64,000 nt of DNA, from positions 62,001 to 126,000 of the forward strand of contig NZ_JABBNU010000008.1 in the NCBI RefSeq assembly GCF_012926615.1, read 5' to 3'. A model generated the notes under the pieces. It was not told the origin of the DNA. It did not search any database and saw nothing but the letters and a program-made list of their open reading frames with translations. This document shows positions 27,153-38,646 of this stretch, piece after piece. The stretch is from Marinigracilibium pacificum (lineage in GTDB: Bacteria; Bacteroidota; Bacteroidia; Cytophagales; Cyclobacteriaceae). The first letter of the stretch is position 1. Each line of letters starts with the position of its first letter. A program made the position numbers and the translations under genes.

Positions 27153-28745
27153 TTATAGTGGAATATTACCGTGCTTTTTACGAGGCAAATTATCCACCTT
27201 ATTTTGAAGCATTTCAAAAGCATTAATAAGCTTTTTACGCGTATTATGAGGTAATATAACCTCGTCTACATAACCACGGTGTGCGGCACGATAAGGGTTA
27301 GCAAACTTAGCTGTGTATTCATCTATTTTCTCCTGATGCTTAGCATCTCTATCTTCAGCCTCAGCAATTTCTTTTCTAAAAATAATCTCAGAAGCTCCCT
27401 TCGCTCCCATAACCGCAATTTCAGCAGTTGGCCATGCAAAGTTGAAGTCCGCACCAATGTGCTTTGAATTCATAACATCATAAGCTCCACCATAGGCTTT
27501 CCTTGTAATAACAGTCACTCTAGGAACGGTAGCCTCACTAAATGCATATAAAAGTTTAGCGCCATTTGTAATAATAGCGTTCCATTCCTGATCTGTTCCA
27601 GGTAAGAATCCCGGCACATCCTCAAGAACTAATAATGGAACATTAAAACTATCACAGAATCTGACAAATCGAGCTGCCTTCTGGCTTGCATTAATATCTA
27701 ACACACCAGCTAAAGAAGCAGGCTGGTTCCCAACAATACCAATACTTCTTCCTGCTAACCTGGCAAATCCTACGACAATGTTTTCAGCATAATTTTTATG
27801 AACTTCAAAAAACGAATTTTCATCAACAATACCATCAATCACTTCCTTTATGTCATAAGGCTGGTTTGGATTATCAGGAACTATTTCATCAAGTACTTTT
27901 CTTGTTTCATCCGACTTCACCTCATAAGGAACTGAAGGAGGTAACTCCTCACAGTTTTGTGGAATATAACTCAACAGTTTCTTGATATTATTTATACACT
28001 CAACCTCATTAGCGCATGAAAAATGTGTAACACCACTTTTAGTACTATGTGTGCTAGCACCACCCAACTCTTCTGCAGTAACATCCTCCTGAGTAACAGT
28101 CTTAACTACGTTTGGCCCTGTTACAAACATGTATGAGGTATTTTCAACCATCATAATAAAGTCAGTAATAGCTGGAGAATAAACTGCACCTCCTGCACAA
28201 GGACCCATAATAGCCGAAATTTGAGGGATTACACCTGAGGCTCTTACGTTTCTATAAAATATATCAGCATATCCTGCCAATGAAACAACTCCCTCTTGAA
28301 TTCTGGCTCCTCCTGAGTCATTAAGCCCTATCACAGGAATGCCATTTTTCATGGCCAGATCCATTATTTTTACAATTTTCTCAGCATGTGTCTCAGAAAG
28401 AGAACCTCCAAAAACTGTAAAATCCTGAGAAAAAACATATACAGGTCTTCCATGGATTTTACCATACCCAGTAACGACACCGTCACCTAAATAATGCTGC
28501 TTGTCCAGCCCAAAGTCTTTGGCTCGGTGCATTACAAACTTACCAATCTCTTCAAATGAATTTTCATCAAGCAGAAGCTCAATTCTTTCTCTTGCTGTCA
28601 GCTTACCTTTCTCGTGTTGTGACTTGATTCGAGCTTCTCCACCTCCTTGTTCCGCTTCTTTATTCTTTCTTGCTAATAATTCGAATTTTTCCTCTCTTGT
28701 TGGTAGAGTATATATAGCTTTATTTTTTTCAGAATCTGAACTCAT
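27153..28745 (-). CDS. pccB: Propionyl-CoA carboxylase-type beta subunit
   Basis: This is the carboxyltransferase subunit of an acyl-CoA carboxylase, 530 residues. Its sequence differs from the mccB-type paralogue in this window. [42 protein letters not shown] and [13 protein letters not shown] are typical of propionyl-CoA carboxylase and methylmalonyl-CoA decarboxylase alpha chains, and the C-terminal domain has [20 protein letters not shown]. The first call is likelier because no decarboxylase partner is nearby. It would convert propionyl-CoA to methylmalonyl-CoA. The gene has its own promoter-like box and terminator. The biotin-carrying partner is not in the window. Confidence 0.88.
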   Translation of the reverse strand: MSSDSEKNKAIYTLPTREEKFELLARKNKEAEQGGGEARIKSQHEKGKLTARERIELLLDENSFEEIGKFVMHRAKDFGLDKQHYLGDGVVTGYGKIHGRPVYVFSQDFTVFGGSLSETHAEKIVKIMDLAMKNGIPVIGLNDSGGARIQEGVVSLAGYADIFYRNVRASGVIPQISAIMGPCAGGAVYSPAITDFIMMVENTSYMFVTGPNVVKTVTQEDVTAEELGGASTHSTKSGVTHFSCANEVECINNIKKLLSYIPQNCEELPPSVPYEVKSDETRKVLDEIVPDNPNQPYDIKEVIDGIVDENSFFEVHKNYAENIVVGFARLAGRSIGIVGNQPASLAGVLDINASQKAARFVRFCDSFNVPLLVLEDVPGFLPGTDQEWNAIITNGAKLLYAFSEATVPRVTVITRKAYGGAYDVMNSKHIGADFNFAWPTAEIAVMGAKGASEIIFRKEIAEAEDRDAKHQEKIDEYTAKFANPYRAAHRGYVDEVILPHNTRKKLINAFEMLQNKVDNLPRKKHGNIPL

Positions 28746-28771
28746 GTTTTAAAATGGGTTTATTTGTTTAT

Positions 28772-28779
28772 CAAATATA
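28772..28779 (-). promoter_or_regulatory. Possible pccB promoter
   Basis: The minus strand reads TATATTTG, a match to TAnnTTTG, 27 bases before the gene start. A TTTG occurs 22 bases upstream of it, slightly more than the usual 19-base spacing. Confidence 0.5.
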
Positions 28780-28828
28780 GATAACTTCAGGCTTATACAC
28801 CCAAAATTTCAAATGCATTCTGTTATGT

Positions 28829-28859
28829 TTTGTATCGAGTTTAAAAATACCTAAATTTC
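28829..28859 (+). promoter_or_regulatory. Possible ppx promoter
   Basis: TTTG at 28829-28832 and TAAATTTC at 28852-28859 are separated by 19 bases, the standard Bacteroidota spacing. The second box differs from TAnnTTTG only in its last base. The ppx start lies 20 bases downstream. Confidence 0.55.
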
Positions 28860-28878
28860 GCAGATTTTTTAAAAACAA

Positions 28879-29820
28879 ATGGACAATCAAAGAACCGCTG
28901 TCATAGATCTGGGCACAAACACCTGGCACCTGCTCATTGTAAGAGTTGTAAACCATCAAATTGAGGTTTTACATAAAGAAAAAATGGCTGTTGGGATTGG
29001 TAGAGGTGGCATTTCTAAGGGCTTTATAACTGAGGAAGCACAAAAAAGAGGTTTTGAAGCTATTGGATATTTCAAAAGAGTTATCAATGATCTCAAAGTT
29101 GACAATATTTATGCTACTGCAACCAGCGCAATGAGAAATGCTAAAAACGGACAGGAGATTGCAGATGAAATACTGGATAGATTTGGCATCAAGGTTGAAA
29201 TTATTGACGGAGACAAGGAAGCTGAATATATTTATCATGGTGTAAAATCAGCCTTATATATTGGTGATGACCGATCATTAATTCTGGATATCGGTGGAGG
29301 CAGTGTTGAATTTATAATTTGTAATGAAGATAATATCTTCTGGAAGCAATCATTTGAAATAGGTGGGCAAAGACTTGTGGATATGTTTCAGTCATCTGAT
29401 CCTATGTCTGAAAGCAATATAAATGAATTGAGGAACTACCTGGATATTATGCTTGCGCCTTTAATTGATGCTTGCGAAAAATATCACCCGGTTGTTTTAA
29501 TTGGTGCTTCAGGTAGTTTTGATACACTAAATGATATTTCTTGTGAGAAATTCCCGTTAAAATACAATAAAATTAAAGCTGATTTATGGCTTGATTTAGA
29601 TGATTTTGAGGAAATTTACCGCGGACTTATTGGCAAGTCCAGAGAAGAAAGACTTCAGATACCTGGCATGATTCCATTGAGAGTTGATATGATCGTTGTT
29701 GCGGTGGTACTCATTAAGTATGTACTCAACACTTTGGAACTAGGAAAAATAAGAATATCTCCGGCATCATTGAAAGAAGGCCTTCTTCAAGAAGTTTTAG
29801 TGAAAGAAGAAAGCAAATAA
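28879..29820 (+). CDS. ppx: Ppx/GppA-family phosphatase
   Basis: These enzymes shorten polyphosphate or hydrolyse pppGpp. The 313-residue protein has the actin-like ATPase fold: phosphate-1 motif VIDLGTNTWHLLIV, then ATATSAMRNAKNG, the EAEYIYHGV segment, and phosphate-2 motif LILDIGGGSVEF. It lacks the C-terminal HD domain of the roughly 510-residue E. coli Ppx and GppA, matching the short form. Which substrate it uses cannot be told from sequence. An Ldh-family gene follows by three bases on the same strand. Confidence 0.9.
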   Translation: MDNQRTAVIDLGTNTWHLLIVRVVNHQIEVLHKEKMAVGIGRGGISKGFITEEAQKRGFEAIGYFKRVINDLKVDNIYATATSAMRNAKNGQEIADEILDRFGIKVEIIDGDKEAEYIYHGVKSALYIGDDRSLILDIGGGSVEFIICNEDNIFWKQSFEIGGQRLVDMFQSSDPMSESNINELRNYLDIMLAPLIDACEKYHPVVLIGASGSFDTLNDISCEKFPLKYNKIKADLWLDLDDFEEIYRGLIGKSREERLQIPGMIPLRVDMIVVAVVLIKYVLNTLELGKIRISPASLKEGLLQEVLVKEESK

Positions 29821-29823
29821 AGC

Positions 29824-30912
29824 ATGACTACTTTATACTCCTATCAGGAACTATACAAATTCGCATATAATATTTTTCTGGCAATTGGATGTGATCCTAT
29901 GGATGCTGAACAAGCAACAAAAACATTATTGTCAGCAGACTTAAGAGGTGTAGACTCTCATGGCATAGCAAGACTAATTGGTTATGTCCGGCTATGGGAA
30001 TCTAAAAGGGTAAACCCCAAACCTGAAATTAAAGTTGTTCACGAAACTCCATCTACGGCTGTAATTGATGGCGACAGTGGCCTTGGTCTGGTTGTTGGAC
30101 CTCAAGCTATGAAATTAGCTATGCAAAAGGCTGAAAATGTAGGAACAGGATGGGTAGCAGTAAAAAACTCAAATCATTATGGGATAGCCGGATATCATAG
30201 CATGATGGCCCTTGAAAAAGACATGATTGGTTTTAGCTTTACGAACGCGAGTCCATTAGTAGCTCCAACTTATGGTAAAGAACGCATGCTTGGTACAAAC
30301 CCTATAAGTGTAGCTATTCCGACGAATAAAGAAACTCCATTCATTGCAGACATGGCAACTACTACAGCTGCGAATGGAAAACTAGAAATATTACAACGAA
30401 AGAATCAAGAAGCTCCATTGGGCTGGGTACAAGACCAGGATGGAAACCAGACTACTGATCCTGAAGCTGTAAAATCAGGAGGAGCCTTATTACCACTAGG
30501 TGGTTCTCCCGAAAATGCTGGTCATAAAGGATATATTCTTGGCTCTATTGTCGATATTTTATCTGGCGTTTTATCTGGCGCAAACTATGGACCATGGGTA
30601 CCTCCTTTTGTTAGTTTCCTCCCAGTATCTGACAATCCGGTTGGCGAAGGACTAGGTCATTTCTTCGGCGCTATGAGGGTAGATGCTTTCAGGCCTAAAG
30701 AAGATTTCCTAAACCATATGGATAATTGGATTAAGCGTTTTAGAGAAACTAACCCAATTGACAGTAAAAATCAGGTCAAAATACCAGGCGATCCTGAGCG
30801 TGAGTTTGAAAAAGAAAGAAGTGTAAATGGTATTCCTTTACTACAGCCTGTTGTAGATAGCCTTAAAGTTTTATCTGAAAAATTAGACGTTGAATTACCT
30901 GAAGCTAAATAA
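29824..30912 (+). CDS. Ldh-family NAD(P)-dependent oxidoreductase (type 2 malate/lactate dehydrogenase)
   Basis: The 362-residue protein belongs to the MDH2/LDH2 family, which has its own fold unlike classical malate dehydrogenase. Visible marks are ADLRGVDSHGIARL with the catalytic histidine region, VAVKNSNHYGIAGYHSMMA, and LGTNPISVAIPT with the cofactor pocket. Members reduce 2-oxoacids such as pyruvate, oxaloacetate, ureidoglycine-derived acids or sulfolactate, so the substrate is open. It begins three bases after the ppx stop, so the two are co-transcribed. It ends close to the convergent outer-membrane protein gene. Confidence 0.88.
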   Translation: MTTLYSYQELYKFAYNIFLAIGCDPMDAEQATKTLLSADLRGVDSHGIARLIGYVRLWESKRVNPKPEIKVVHETPSTAVIDGDSGLGLVVGPQAMKLAMQKAENVGTGWVAVKNSNHYGIAGYHSMMALEKDMIGFSFTNASPLVAPTYGKERMLGTNPISVAIPTNKETPFIADMATTTAANGKLEILQRKNQEAPLGWVQDQDGNQTTDPEAVKSGGALLPLGGSPENAGHKGYILGSIVDILSGVLSGANYGPWVPPFVSFLPVSDNPVGEGLGHFFGAMRVDAFRPKEDFLNHMDNWIKRFRETNPIDSKNQVKIPGDPEREFEKERSVNGIPLLQPVVDSLKVLSEKLDVELPEAK

Positions 30913-30919
30913 ATAATTA

Positions 30920-31516
30920 TTATAGCATAATACCGGCTCTAACAACTAATGGACTACCATATGGTGATTTTAAATCATCATGTAAAACATTATACATGAC
31001 AGATAAAAATACACCTGAACCGGTTCTACCTATTGGCTGAAGGTATCCGCCTCCAAGAAACAAAGAAGGAACCCATTCTCGTTGTTTTCGGTTATCTTCA
31101 ATAAAGTCAACTCTTAGACTCTCAAATTCCGATCTTAAGAATATATTATCAAGGAGAAAATAATTCGCCCATAGGCTACCACCATAAGAACTGTAGGAGA
31201 AGTCACCGTAGAAATTGTCTTCATATTTCACATATAAATAACGAATACCTACACCAGCCATGAATTTACTACTGACAACATAACCAATTGAAGGAGCCGC
31301 GTCAATATAAAATGGATTAAACCCAAGCCCTAGATTTCCTCCAAACCTTAATCTTTGTGCAAAAGAAACTTCATCCTCTTGTACAGTAGATTGTCTTTTG
31401 GGAGTTTTTTGGGTTTCAGTGACTGTAGTGTCTTTCTTTTCTTTATAATACTCTTGAGAATAAGCTGAGAATGTTAAAAGAAAAATAAATAATAGGCTGG
31501 CTGATAGTGTTTTCAT
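30920..31516 (-). CDS. Predicted outer-membrane beta-barrel protein
   Basis: The 198-residue protein has a signal peptide (about residues 1-20, ending SAYSQ), a charged linker, then alternating amphipathic strands such as FGGNLGLGFNPFYIDAAPSIGYVV, written here in parts: FGGNLGLGF, SIGYVVSSK, VGIRYLYVK and SYGGSLWANYFLL. This strand pattern and Gly/Tyr content suggest an eight-stranded outer-membrane barrel. I do not recognise a specific function. It begins two bases after ftsB and is probably co-transcribed with it. Confidence 0.72.
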   Translation of the reverse strand: MKTLSASLLFIFLLTFSAYSQEYYKEKKDTTVTETQKTPKRQSTVQEDEVSFAQRLRFGGNLGLGFNPFYIDAAPSIGYVVSSKFMAGVGIRYLYVKYEDNFYGDFSYSSYGGSLWANYFLLDNIFLRSEFESLRVDFIEDNRKQREWVPSLFLGGGYLQPIGRTGSGVFLSVMYNVLHDDLKSPYGSPLVVRAGIML

Positions 31517-31518
31517 AT

Positions 31519-31833
31519 TTAATCTTTATTGTCTACGATAATATAAAGATCTTCTGATTCTTTTTTCATGAAATATCTTTCTCTGGCAAACTTCTCAAGG
31601 AGTTCTGTATTACTTAGTAATTCATTACGATCCTTTTCAACCTGTTGAATATTATCCTGATAATACTCCTTCTCTTTTTCCAGATTATTAAGCTTCGAGC
31701 GGAGCTTATAGGTAGTTATGAAGTTGGTATTATCAAAAAATAACATCCAAACCAAAAACACTAATAAACTCATCACATAAATATTTGACAATTTACTTTT
31801 TAGCCTACTTAAAAATCTTTCCAACTCTAACAT
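31519..31833 (-). CDS. ftsB: FtsB/DivIC-type septum formation initiator
   Basis: FtsB is a bitopic division protein that links FtsQ and FtsL and helps activate septal peptidoglycan synthesis. The 104-residue protein has a short cytoplasmic start, one membrane helix (about residues 17-35, MSLLVFLVWMLFF), then a coiled coil (about 40-75) and the family segment ELLEKFARERYFMKKESEDLYII. The C-terminal segment matches the DivIC/FtsB Pfam pattern. It heads a two-gene unit with an outer-membrane protein and is preceded by a promoter-like box. Confidence 0.88.
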   Translation of the reverse strand: MLELERFLSRLKSKLSNIYVMSLLVFLVWMLFFDNTNFITTYKLRSKLNNLEKEKEYYQDNIQQVEKDRNELLSNTELLEKFARERYFMKKESEDLYIIVDNKD

Positions 31834-31853
31834 CTCAAAAATATTTATACAGT

Positions 31854-31861
31854 CAAAGATA
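31854..31861 (-). promoter_or_regulatory. Possible ftsB promoter
   Basis: The minus strand reads TATCTTTG, a perfect TAnnTTTG box, 21 bases before ftsB. A second similar box (TATTTTTG, 31836-31843) is too close to the start to be a normal promoter. Confidence 0.45.
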
Positions 31862-31910
31862 TGTGCTTTTAAGTAAAATAATAATCCTTCCTGACACTTT
31901 CAATAAAAAA

Positions 31911-31934
31911 AGCTGTAAACAATAGTTTACAGCT
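31911..31934 (-). terminator. Terminator after eno
   Basis: AGCTGTAAAC and GTTTACAGCT form a ten-base stem with loop AATA. On the minus strand a run of seven T follows, a strong intrinsic terminator for the carA-eno unit. Confidence 0.9.
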
Positions 31935-31959
31935 TTAATACTTTAATTTATTTTTTGAC

Positions 31960-34358
<2,399 letters not shown>

Positions 34359-34384
34359 AATGTATTTGTGAAATATGATTTGTG

Positions 34385-34392
34385 CAAAAATA
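34385..34392 (-). promoter_or_regulatory. Possible carA promoter
   Basis: The minus strand reads TATTTTTG, matching TAnnTTTG, 27 bases before carA. It lies right after the rplQ terminator, whose T-run overlaps the region. No good -33 box is seen. Confidence 0.5.
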
Positions 34393-34394
34393 AA

Positions 34395-34424
34395 AAAGGG
34401 AACAAACAAATGTTTGTTCCCTTT
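34395..34424 (-). terminator. Terminator of the ribosomal protein block
   Basis: AAAGGGAACAAACA pairs with TGTTTGTTCCCTTT across a two-base spacer, a 14-base stem. On the minus strand it is followed by a T-run. It ends the long series of ribosomal genes after rplQ. Confidence 0.92.
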
Positions 34425-34447
34425 GAATTTTATTTGGTAAATATGTA

Positions 34448-35053
34448 TTATTCACCTTTATCTTCAGTATTTTCTTCAGAAGATTTTGATTTTGGCTCAG
34501 CTTTTTTAGCTTCTTTCTTAGGAGCAGCCTTTTTAGTTTCAGCTTTTGGCTCTTCAGATTTAGCTTCAGCTTTTGGCTCAGCAGCTTCTTTTTTAGATTC
34601 TGCCTTAGCACCTGTAGATTTTGAAGTTGAAGAACCACCTCTTCTACTTCTTCTAGTTTTCTTACCTGCAGATTTTTCTTCAGTAAGCATTAACTCATTG
34701 TAGTCTACAAGCTCCATGATACACATTTCTGCATTATCACCTAAACGATTGTTCATTTTGATAATTCTAGTGTATCCACCTGGTCTGTTTGCAACCTTAT
34801 CAGCTACTTCGTTGAATAATGCATCAACAGAATGTTTGTTTTGTAGGTAGCTGAAAACAACACGACGAGAGTGAGTAGAATCTGCCTTTGCTTTAGTGAT
34901 CAAAGGCTCTACATATTTTCTAAGCGCTTTTGCTTTAGCAACAGTCGTCGTGATTCGCTTATGTAGTATGAGAGAACTAGCCATATTAGAAAGCATTGCC
35001 TTTCTATGAGATGCAGTTCTGCCCAAATGATTGATTTTTTTTCCGTGTCTCAT
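34448..35053 (-). CDS. rplQ: Ribosomal protein bL17 with long charged tail
   Basis: L17 is a large-subunit protein near the peptide exit region. Residues 1-118 are the normal L17 ([20 protein letters not shown], later GGYTRII and [10 protein letters not shown]). An extra tail of about 80 residues follows, made almost only of Lys, Ala, Glu, Pro and Ser. E. coli L17 ends at 127. Such tails occur in some Bacteroidota L17 proteins; their role is unknown and they are probably disordered. It is the last gene of the alpha group, five bases after rpoA. Confidence 0.95.
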   Translation of the reverse strand: MRHGKKINHLGRTASHRKAMLSNMASSLILHKRITTTVAKAKALRKYVEPLITKAKADSTHSRRVVFSYLQNKHSVDALFNEVADKVANRPGGYTRIIKMNNRLGDNAEMCIMELVDYNELMLTEEKSAGKKTRRSRRGGSSTSKSTGAKAESKKEAAEPKAEAKSEEPKAETKKAAPKKEAKKAEPKSKSSEENTEDKGE

Positions 35054-35058
35054 TTTTC

Positions 35059-36048
35059 TTACTCTTCGTCAAGTTTATACTTCGACAAATCCATTCCAAA
35101 CGTCAAACCTTTTTCTTGAACTAATTGCTCAAGTTCAGCAAGAGACTTTTTACCGAAGTTACGGAACTTCATCATATCAGAGATTTCCAATCTTACTAAG
35201 TCTCCAAGAGTTCTAACATCAGCTGCTTTAAGGCAGTTGTAAGCTCTTACAGATAAATCAAGATCACTCAATGAAGTTTTCAATAACTTACGCATGTGAA
35301 GCATTTCTTCATCAACTTGCTCAGGCTCACCAGACTTCTCAGTTTCAAGAATCATATTTTGATCTGAGAATAGCATAAAGTGCTGAATCAAAATGTTTGC
35401 AGCTCCTTTTAGTGCATCTTCCGGGTGAATAGATCCGTCAGTTTCAATGTCAAGCACTAACATTTCATAGTCAGTTTTTTGCTCAACACGAGTATTTTCA
35501 ACGCTGAACTTTACATTTTTGATAGGCGTGAAAATAGCATCTATTGGAATATATCCGAATACCTGCTCAGCTGGTCTGTTTTCTTCAGCTGGTAAGTACC
35601 CTCTACCCTTATCAACAGTTAATTCGATTTCGAAATTAACAGACTCGTCCATATGACAAATCACCAAGTCTGGGTTTAGAATTTCGAAGGCAGAGGTATT
35701 TCCACCGATATCTGCAGCTTTAAATTCTTTGCTACCACTAACCTTTACTGTGATTTTATTTTCAACAAGATCGCCTACTTTTTTAAACCTCACCATCTTA
35801 AGGTTTAGGATGATCTCAGATACATCCTCTACTACCCCTTCGATAGAAGAGAATTCGTGTAGAACGTCCGGAACTTTAATACCGGTGATGGCGTACCCTT
35901 CCAATGAGGAAAGGAGAATTCTTCTAAGCGCATTACCTATGGTAACTCCATAGCCCGGTTCAAGTGGTTTGAATGTAAAAAGCCCGTGAAAATCATCTGC
36001 TTTCTCCATCGCCACCTTTTCGGGCATTTGAAATGCTAAAATGGACAT
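35059..36048 (-). CDS. rpoA: RNA polymerase alpha subunit
   Basis: RpoA forms the dimer on which the polymerase assembles. The 329-residue protein has the N-terminal assembly domain ([20 protein letters not shown]), a linker, and the C-terminal DNA-binding domain with [20 protein letters not shown] and the closing [11 protein letters not shown]. Both domains are intact, so upstream-element binding should be possible. It lies between rpsD and rplQ as in most bacteria. Confidence 0.97.
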   Translation of the reverse strand: MSILAFQMPEKVAMEKADDFHGLFTFKPLEPGYGVTIGNALRRILLSSLEGYAITGIKVPDVLHEFSSIEGVVEDVSEIILNLKMVRFKKVGDLVENKITVKVSGSKEFKAADIGGNTSAFEILNPDLVICHMDESVNFEIELTVDKGRGYLPAEENRPAEQVFGYIPIDAIFTPIKNVKFSVENTRVEQKTDYEMLVLDIETDGSIHPEDALKGAANILIQHFMLFSDQNMILETEKSGEPEQVDEEMLHMRKLLKTSLSDLDLSVRAYNCLKAADVRTLGDLVRLEISDMMKFRNFGKKSLAELEQLVQEKGLTFGMDLSKYKLDEE

Positions 36049-36079
36049 ATTTTTCGAGTCTTTATATTAAGTCAAAGGA

Positions 36080-36682
36080 TTATTTAGAGTACAATTCAAC
36101 GATCAATTGTTCCTTAATGTTTTCAGGAATCTCTTCACGCTGAGGCATTGTTACGAATTTACCAGCAAACTCTTTTCCATCCCATTCTAGCCATGAAAAC
36201 TGCTTTCTTCCAGCAGCAAGAGAGTTAGTGATAGCTTCCAAAGATTTACTTCTTTCACGAACTCCTACTACATCTCCTTCTTTCAAAGAGTAAGATGGTA
36301 TGTTAACGATTTCTCCGTTAACTGTAATGTGTTTGTGTGAAACAAGTTGTCTTGCACTCCTTCTAGTAGGCGCAATACCTAATCTATAAACAGTATTATC
36401 TAATCTAGCTTCCAATAATTGAAGAAGAACCTCACCGGTTACACCCTTCTTTCTGGTAGCTTTTTCGAATGTATTTGAGAATTGCTTCTCTAATACACCA
36501 TAAGTATATTTCGCCTTTTGTTTTTCTGCAAGCTGAATTGCGTATTCAGACTGCTTTCTTCTGCGGCTACGTCCGTGTTGTCCCGGACCGTAACTTTTCT
36601 TTTGAAGCGCTTTGCTAGGACCAAAAATCGCTTCTTGGAATCTACGGGCAATTTTAGCCTTTGGACCTGTATATCTAGCCAT
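36080..36682 (-). CDS. rpsD: Ribosomal protein uS4
   Basis: S4 starts assembly of the 30S subunit by binding the 5' part of 16S rRNA, and in E. coli represses the alpha operon. The 200-residue protein has [18 protein letters not shown] and the S4 RNA-binding domain [20 protein letters not shown] followed by [10 protein letters not shown]. It has no cysteines, so it is the zinc-free form. It sits between rpsK and rpoA in the usual order. Confidence 0.97.
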   Translation of the reverse strand: MARYTGPKAKIARRFQEAIFGPSKALQKKSYGPGQHGRSRRRKQSEYAIQLAEKQKAKYTYGVLEKQFSNTFEKATRKKGVTGEVLLQLLEARLDNTVYRLGIAPTRRSARQLVSHKHITVNGEIVNIPSYSLKEGDVVGVRERSKSLEAITNSLAAGRKQFSWLEWDGKEFAGKFVTMPQREEIPENIKEQLIVELYSK

Positions 36683-36708
36683 TATTTTTTTCCGTTCAGT
36701 TAATTAAA

Positions 36709-37101
36709 TTAGACTCTTCTTCTTTTAGGCGGACGACATCCGTTGTGAGGTAGAGGAGTAATGTCTTTAATCATTGTAACCTCAATACCAGTGTTTTGAA
36801 TTGTTCTGATTGCTGATTCTCTACCAGCTCCAGGACCTTTAACGAATACTTCAACCTTACGAAGACCTAGATCGTATGCTTTTTGAGCACAATCTTGAGC
36901 AGCAGTTTGAGCAGCATAAGGTGTGTTCTTTTTAGAACCCTTAAAGCCCATTTTACCTGCAGAAGCCCATGAAATAACTTGACCGGCCTGATTGGTCATT
37001 GAGATTATAATATTGTTGAAGGTGGCTTTAATGTGAGCCTGTCCAACTGCCTCAACAACTACTACTCTCTTTTTTGCTTTATCTTTTCTTTTTTGAGCCA
37101 T
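36709..37101 (-). CDS. rpsK: Ribosomal protein uS11
   Basis: S11 helps form the 30S platform and the site where mRNA leaves. The 130-residue protein shows the usual [30 protein letters not shown]-like [15 protein letters not shown], and the C-terminal [16 protein letters not shown]. Length is normal. It follows rpsM by 44 bases and precedes rpsD by 26 bases. Confidence 0.97.
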   Translation of the reverse strand: MAQKRKDKAKKRVVVVEAVGQAHIKATFNNIIISMTNQAGQVISWASAGKMGFKGSKKNTPYAAQTAAQDCAQKAYDLGLRKVEVFVKGPGAGRESAIRTIQNTGIEVTMIKDITPLPHNGCRPPKRRRV

Positions 37102-37145
37102 ATTTCACTACAATTTTCAGGAAGGTAATCCTATCCTACTTACTA

Positions 37146-37523
37146 TTATTTAGTAGCTTTTTTCTTGTTAGCAACAGTTTTACGCTTACCTTTTCTAGTT
37201 CTAGAGTTATTCTTAGTCTTTTGACCACGAACAGGTAAACCTTTTCTGTGACGTAATCCTCGGTAACAACCGATGTCTAATAGACGTTTAATGTTAAGCT
37301 GAATTTCTGACTTTAGTACACCTTCTACTTTAAAGTTTCCAGTGATGGCGTTACGAATCGCTGTAGATTCGTCGTCAGTCCACTCGCTTACTTTTTTGTT
37401 CTTATCAACCCCGGCAGTAGACAAAATCTTTTGAGCTGAACTTTTTCCTATACCGAAGATATATGTAAGGGCAATTTCTCCCCTTTTATTATCCGGAATA
37501 TCGACTCCTGCAATACGTGCCAT
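37146..37523 (-). CDS. rpsM: Ribosomal protein uS13
   Basis: S13 lies in the 30S head and contacts the 50S subunit and P-site tRNA. The 125-residue protein begins [20 protein letters not shown], has the helix-two-turns-helix [19 protein letters not shown], and ends in a basic tail that reaches the tRNA. It is the first gene of the alpha group and starts two bases after rpmJ. Confidence 0.97.
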   Translation of the reverse strand: MARIAGVDIPDNKRGEIALTYIFGIGKSSAQKILSTAGVDKNKKVSEWTDDESTAIRNAITGNFKVEGVLKSEIQLNIKRLLDIGCYRGLRHRKGLPVRGQKTKNNSRTRKGKRKTVANKKKATK

Positions 37524-37525
37524 AA

Positions 37526-37642
37526 TTATCCTTGTCTTTGTTTAAACTTAGGGTTCTTTTTGTTAATAACGTACACCTTTCCTTTACGGCGTACGATTTT
37601 ACAATCGCTGCTTCTCTTTTTTACGGATGCTCTTACCTTCAT
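37526..37642 (-). CDS. rpmJ: Ribosomal protein bL36
   Basis: This gene of 38 codons was read directly from the minus strand between infA and rpsM. The protein starts [20 protein letters not shown] and ends NPKFKQRQG, the L36 pattern. Only one cysteine remains of the usual three-Cys, one-His zinc site, so it is the zinc-free (C-minus) type. Its position between infA and rpsM is the normal one. It stabilises the 50S subunit near the L7/L12 stalk base. Confidence 0.95.
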   Translation of the reverse strand: MKVRASVKKRSSDCKIVRRKGKVYVINKKNPKFKQRQG

Positions 37643-37646
37643 GACT

Positions 37647-37865
37647 TTATTTGTATCTGTAAACGATTCTACCTTTTGTTAAATCATACGGAGACATCTC
37701 TAATTTTACTCTGTCTCCTGGTAATATTTTAATGTAATTCATCCGCATTTTACCCGAAATGTGCGCGATAACTTCGTGCCCATTCTCAAGCTCCACGCGG
37801 AACATCGCATTTGACAATGCTTCGGTGATTGTACCGTCTTGTTCAATCGATGATTGTTTCGCCAT
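37647..37865 (-). CDS. infA: Translation initiation factor IF-1
   Basis: IF-1 binds the A site of the 30S subunit during initiation and helps IF-2 and IF-3. The 72-residue OB-fold protein begins [20 protein letters not shown] and has [20 protein letters not shown], all typical. Its first 23 bases overlap the 3' end of map, so the two are translationally coupled. Confidence 0.96.
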   Translation of the reverse strand: MAKQSSIEQDGTITEALSNAMFRVELENGHEVIAHISGKMRMNYIKILPGDRVKLEMSPYDLTKGRIVYRYK

Positions 37866-38643
37866 ATTGTTCTTTTAAATAATCTTCAATATATTGATGC
37901 GTTGTTAAAATTTCTGCCTCACCTTCCTCGGTAATGGCAATTGTGTGCTCAAAATGAGCACTTGGTAATCTATCTGCAGTTCTTATAGTCCATCCGTCGG
38001 ATTCCTGGATTATTCCTTTCTTCCCTAGATTTACCATTGGTTCTACTGCTAATACATAACCCGGCTTTAATTTAGCTCCACGACCTCGTTTCCCATAATT
38101 GGGTACTTCAGGTTTTTCATGTAGATTCTTACCAACACCATGGCCAACAAGTTCTCTTACAACTGAATAACCTTCTTTTTCGACAAATGATTGTACAGCA
38201 TAGCCTATATCACCGATCCTGTTTCCGGCTACTGCAGCATGGATCCCTTCATATAAGGATTGGCGAGTAATACGAATCAGCCGCATTATATCTTCGCTTA
38301 CTTCACCTACTGCATAAGTATACGCACAATCACTGTGGAAGCCTTTATAAAAAACGCCACAATCAATTGAAACTAAATCACCATCTTTCAAAACGTACTC
38401 ACCGGGAATACCGTGAACGACGTTTTCGTTCACTGATATACAAAGTGATGCGGGAAACCCGCTATATCCCAAAAAGGACGGATGTCCTTGATGATCCTTA
38501 ATATATTCTTCAGCTATCTTGTCTAGTGCTTTTGTACTTATTCCAGGTTTTACTGCTCTGGCTACTTCACCATGAGCCCTTCCTAAAATATCGGCACTTT
38601 CCCTTATGATCTCTATTTGTTCTTTCGACTTTACAGGTATCAT
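37843..38643 (-). CDS. map: Methionine aminopeptidase type I
   Basis: Map removes the initiator methionine from new proteins. The 266-residue protein has the five metal ligands of the pita-bread fold in [19 protein letters not shown] (two Asp), [11 protein letters not shown] (His), VEPMVN (Glu) and the terminal [15 protein letters not shown] (Glu). Substrate histidine is in [20 protein letters not shown], given in part as NENVVHGIP. There is no N-terminal zinc extension. It follows secY by three bases and overlaps infA by 23 bases. Confidence 0.96.
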   Translation of the reverse strand: MIPVKSKEQIEIIRESADILGRAHGEVARAVKPGISTKALDKIAEEYIKDHQGHPSFLGYSGFPASLCISVNENVVHGIPGEYVLKDGDLVSIDCGVFYKGFHSDCAYTYAVGEVSEDIMRLIRITRQSLYEGIHAAVAGNRIGDIGYAVQSFVEKEGYSVVRELVGHGVGKNLHEKPEVPNYGKRGRGAKLKPGYVLAVEPMVNLGKKGIIQESDGWTIRTADRLPSAHFEHTIAITEEGEAEILTTHQYIEDYLKEQYGETIID

Positions 38644-38646
38644 AAA

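Noticed and set aside
34359-34409. N-terminal extension of CarA
   Set aside because: The extra 17 residues overlap the promoter box and lie before the conserved CarA start.
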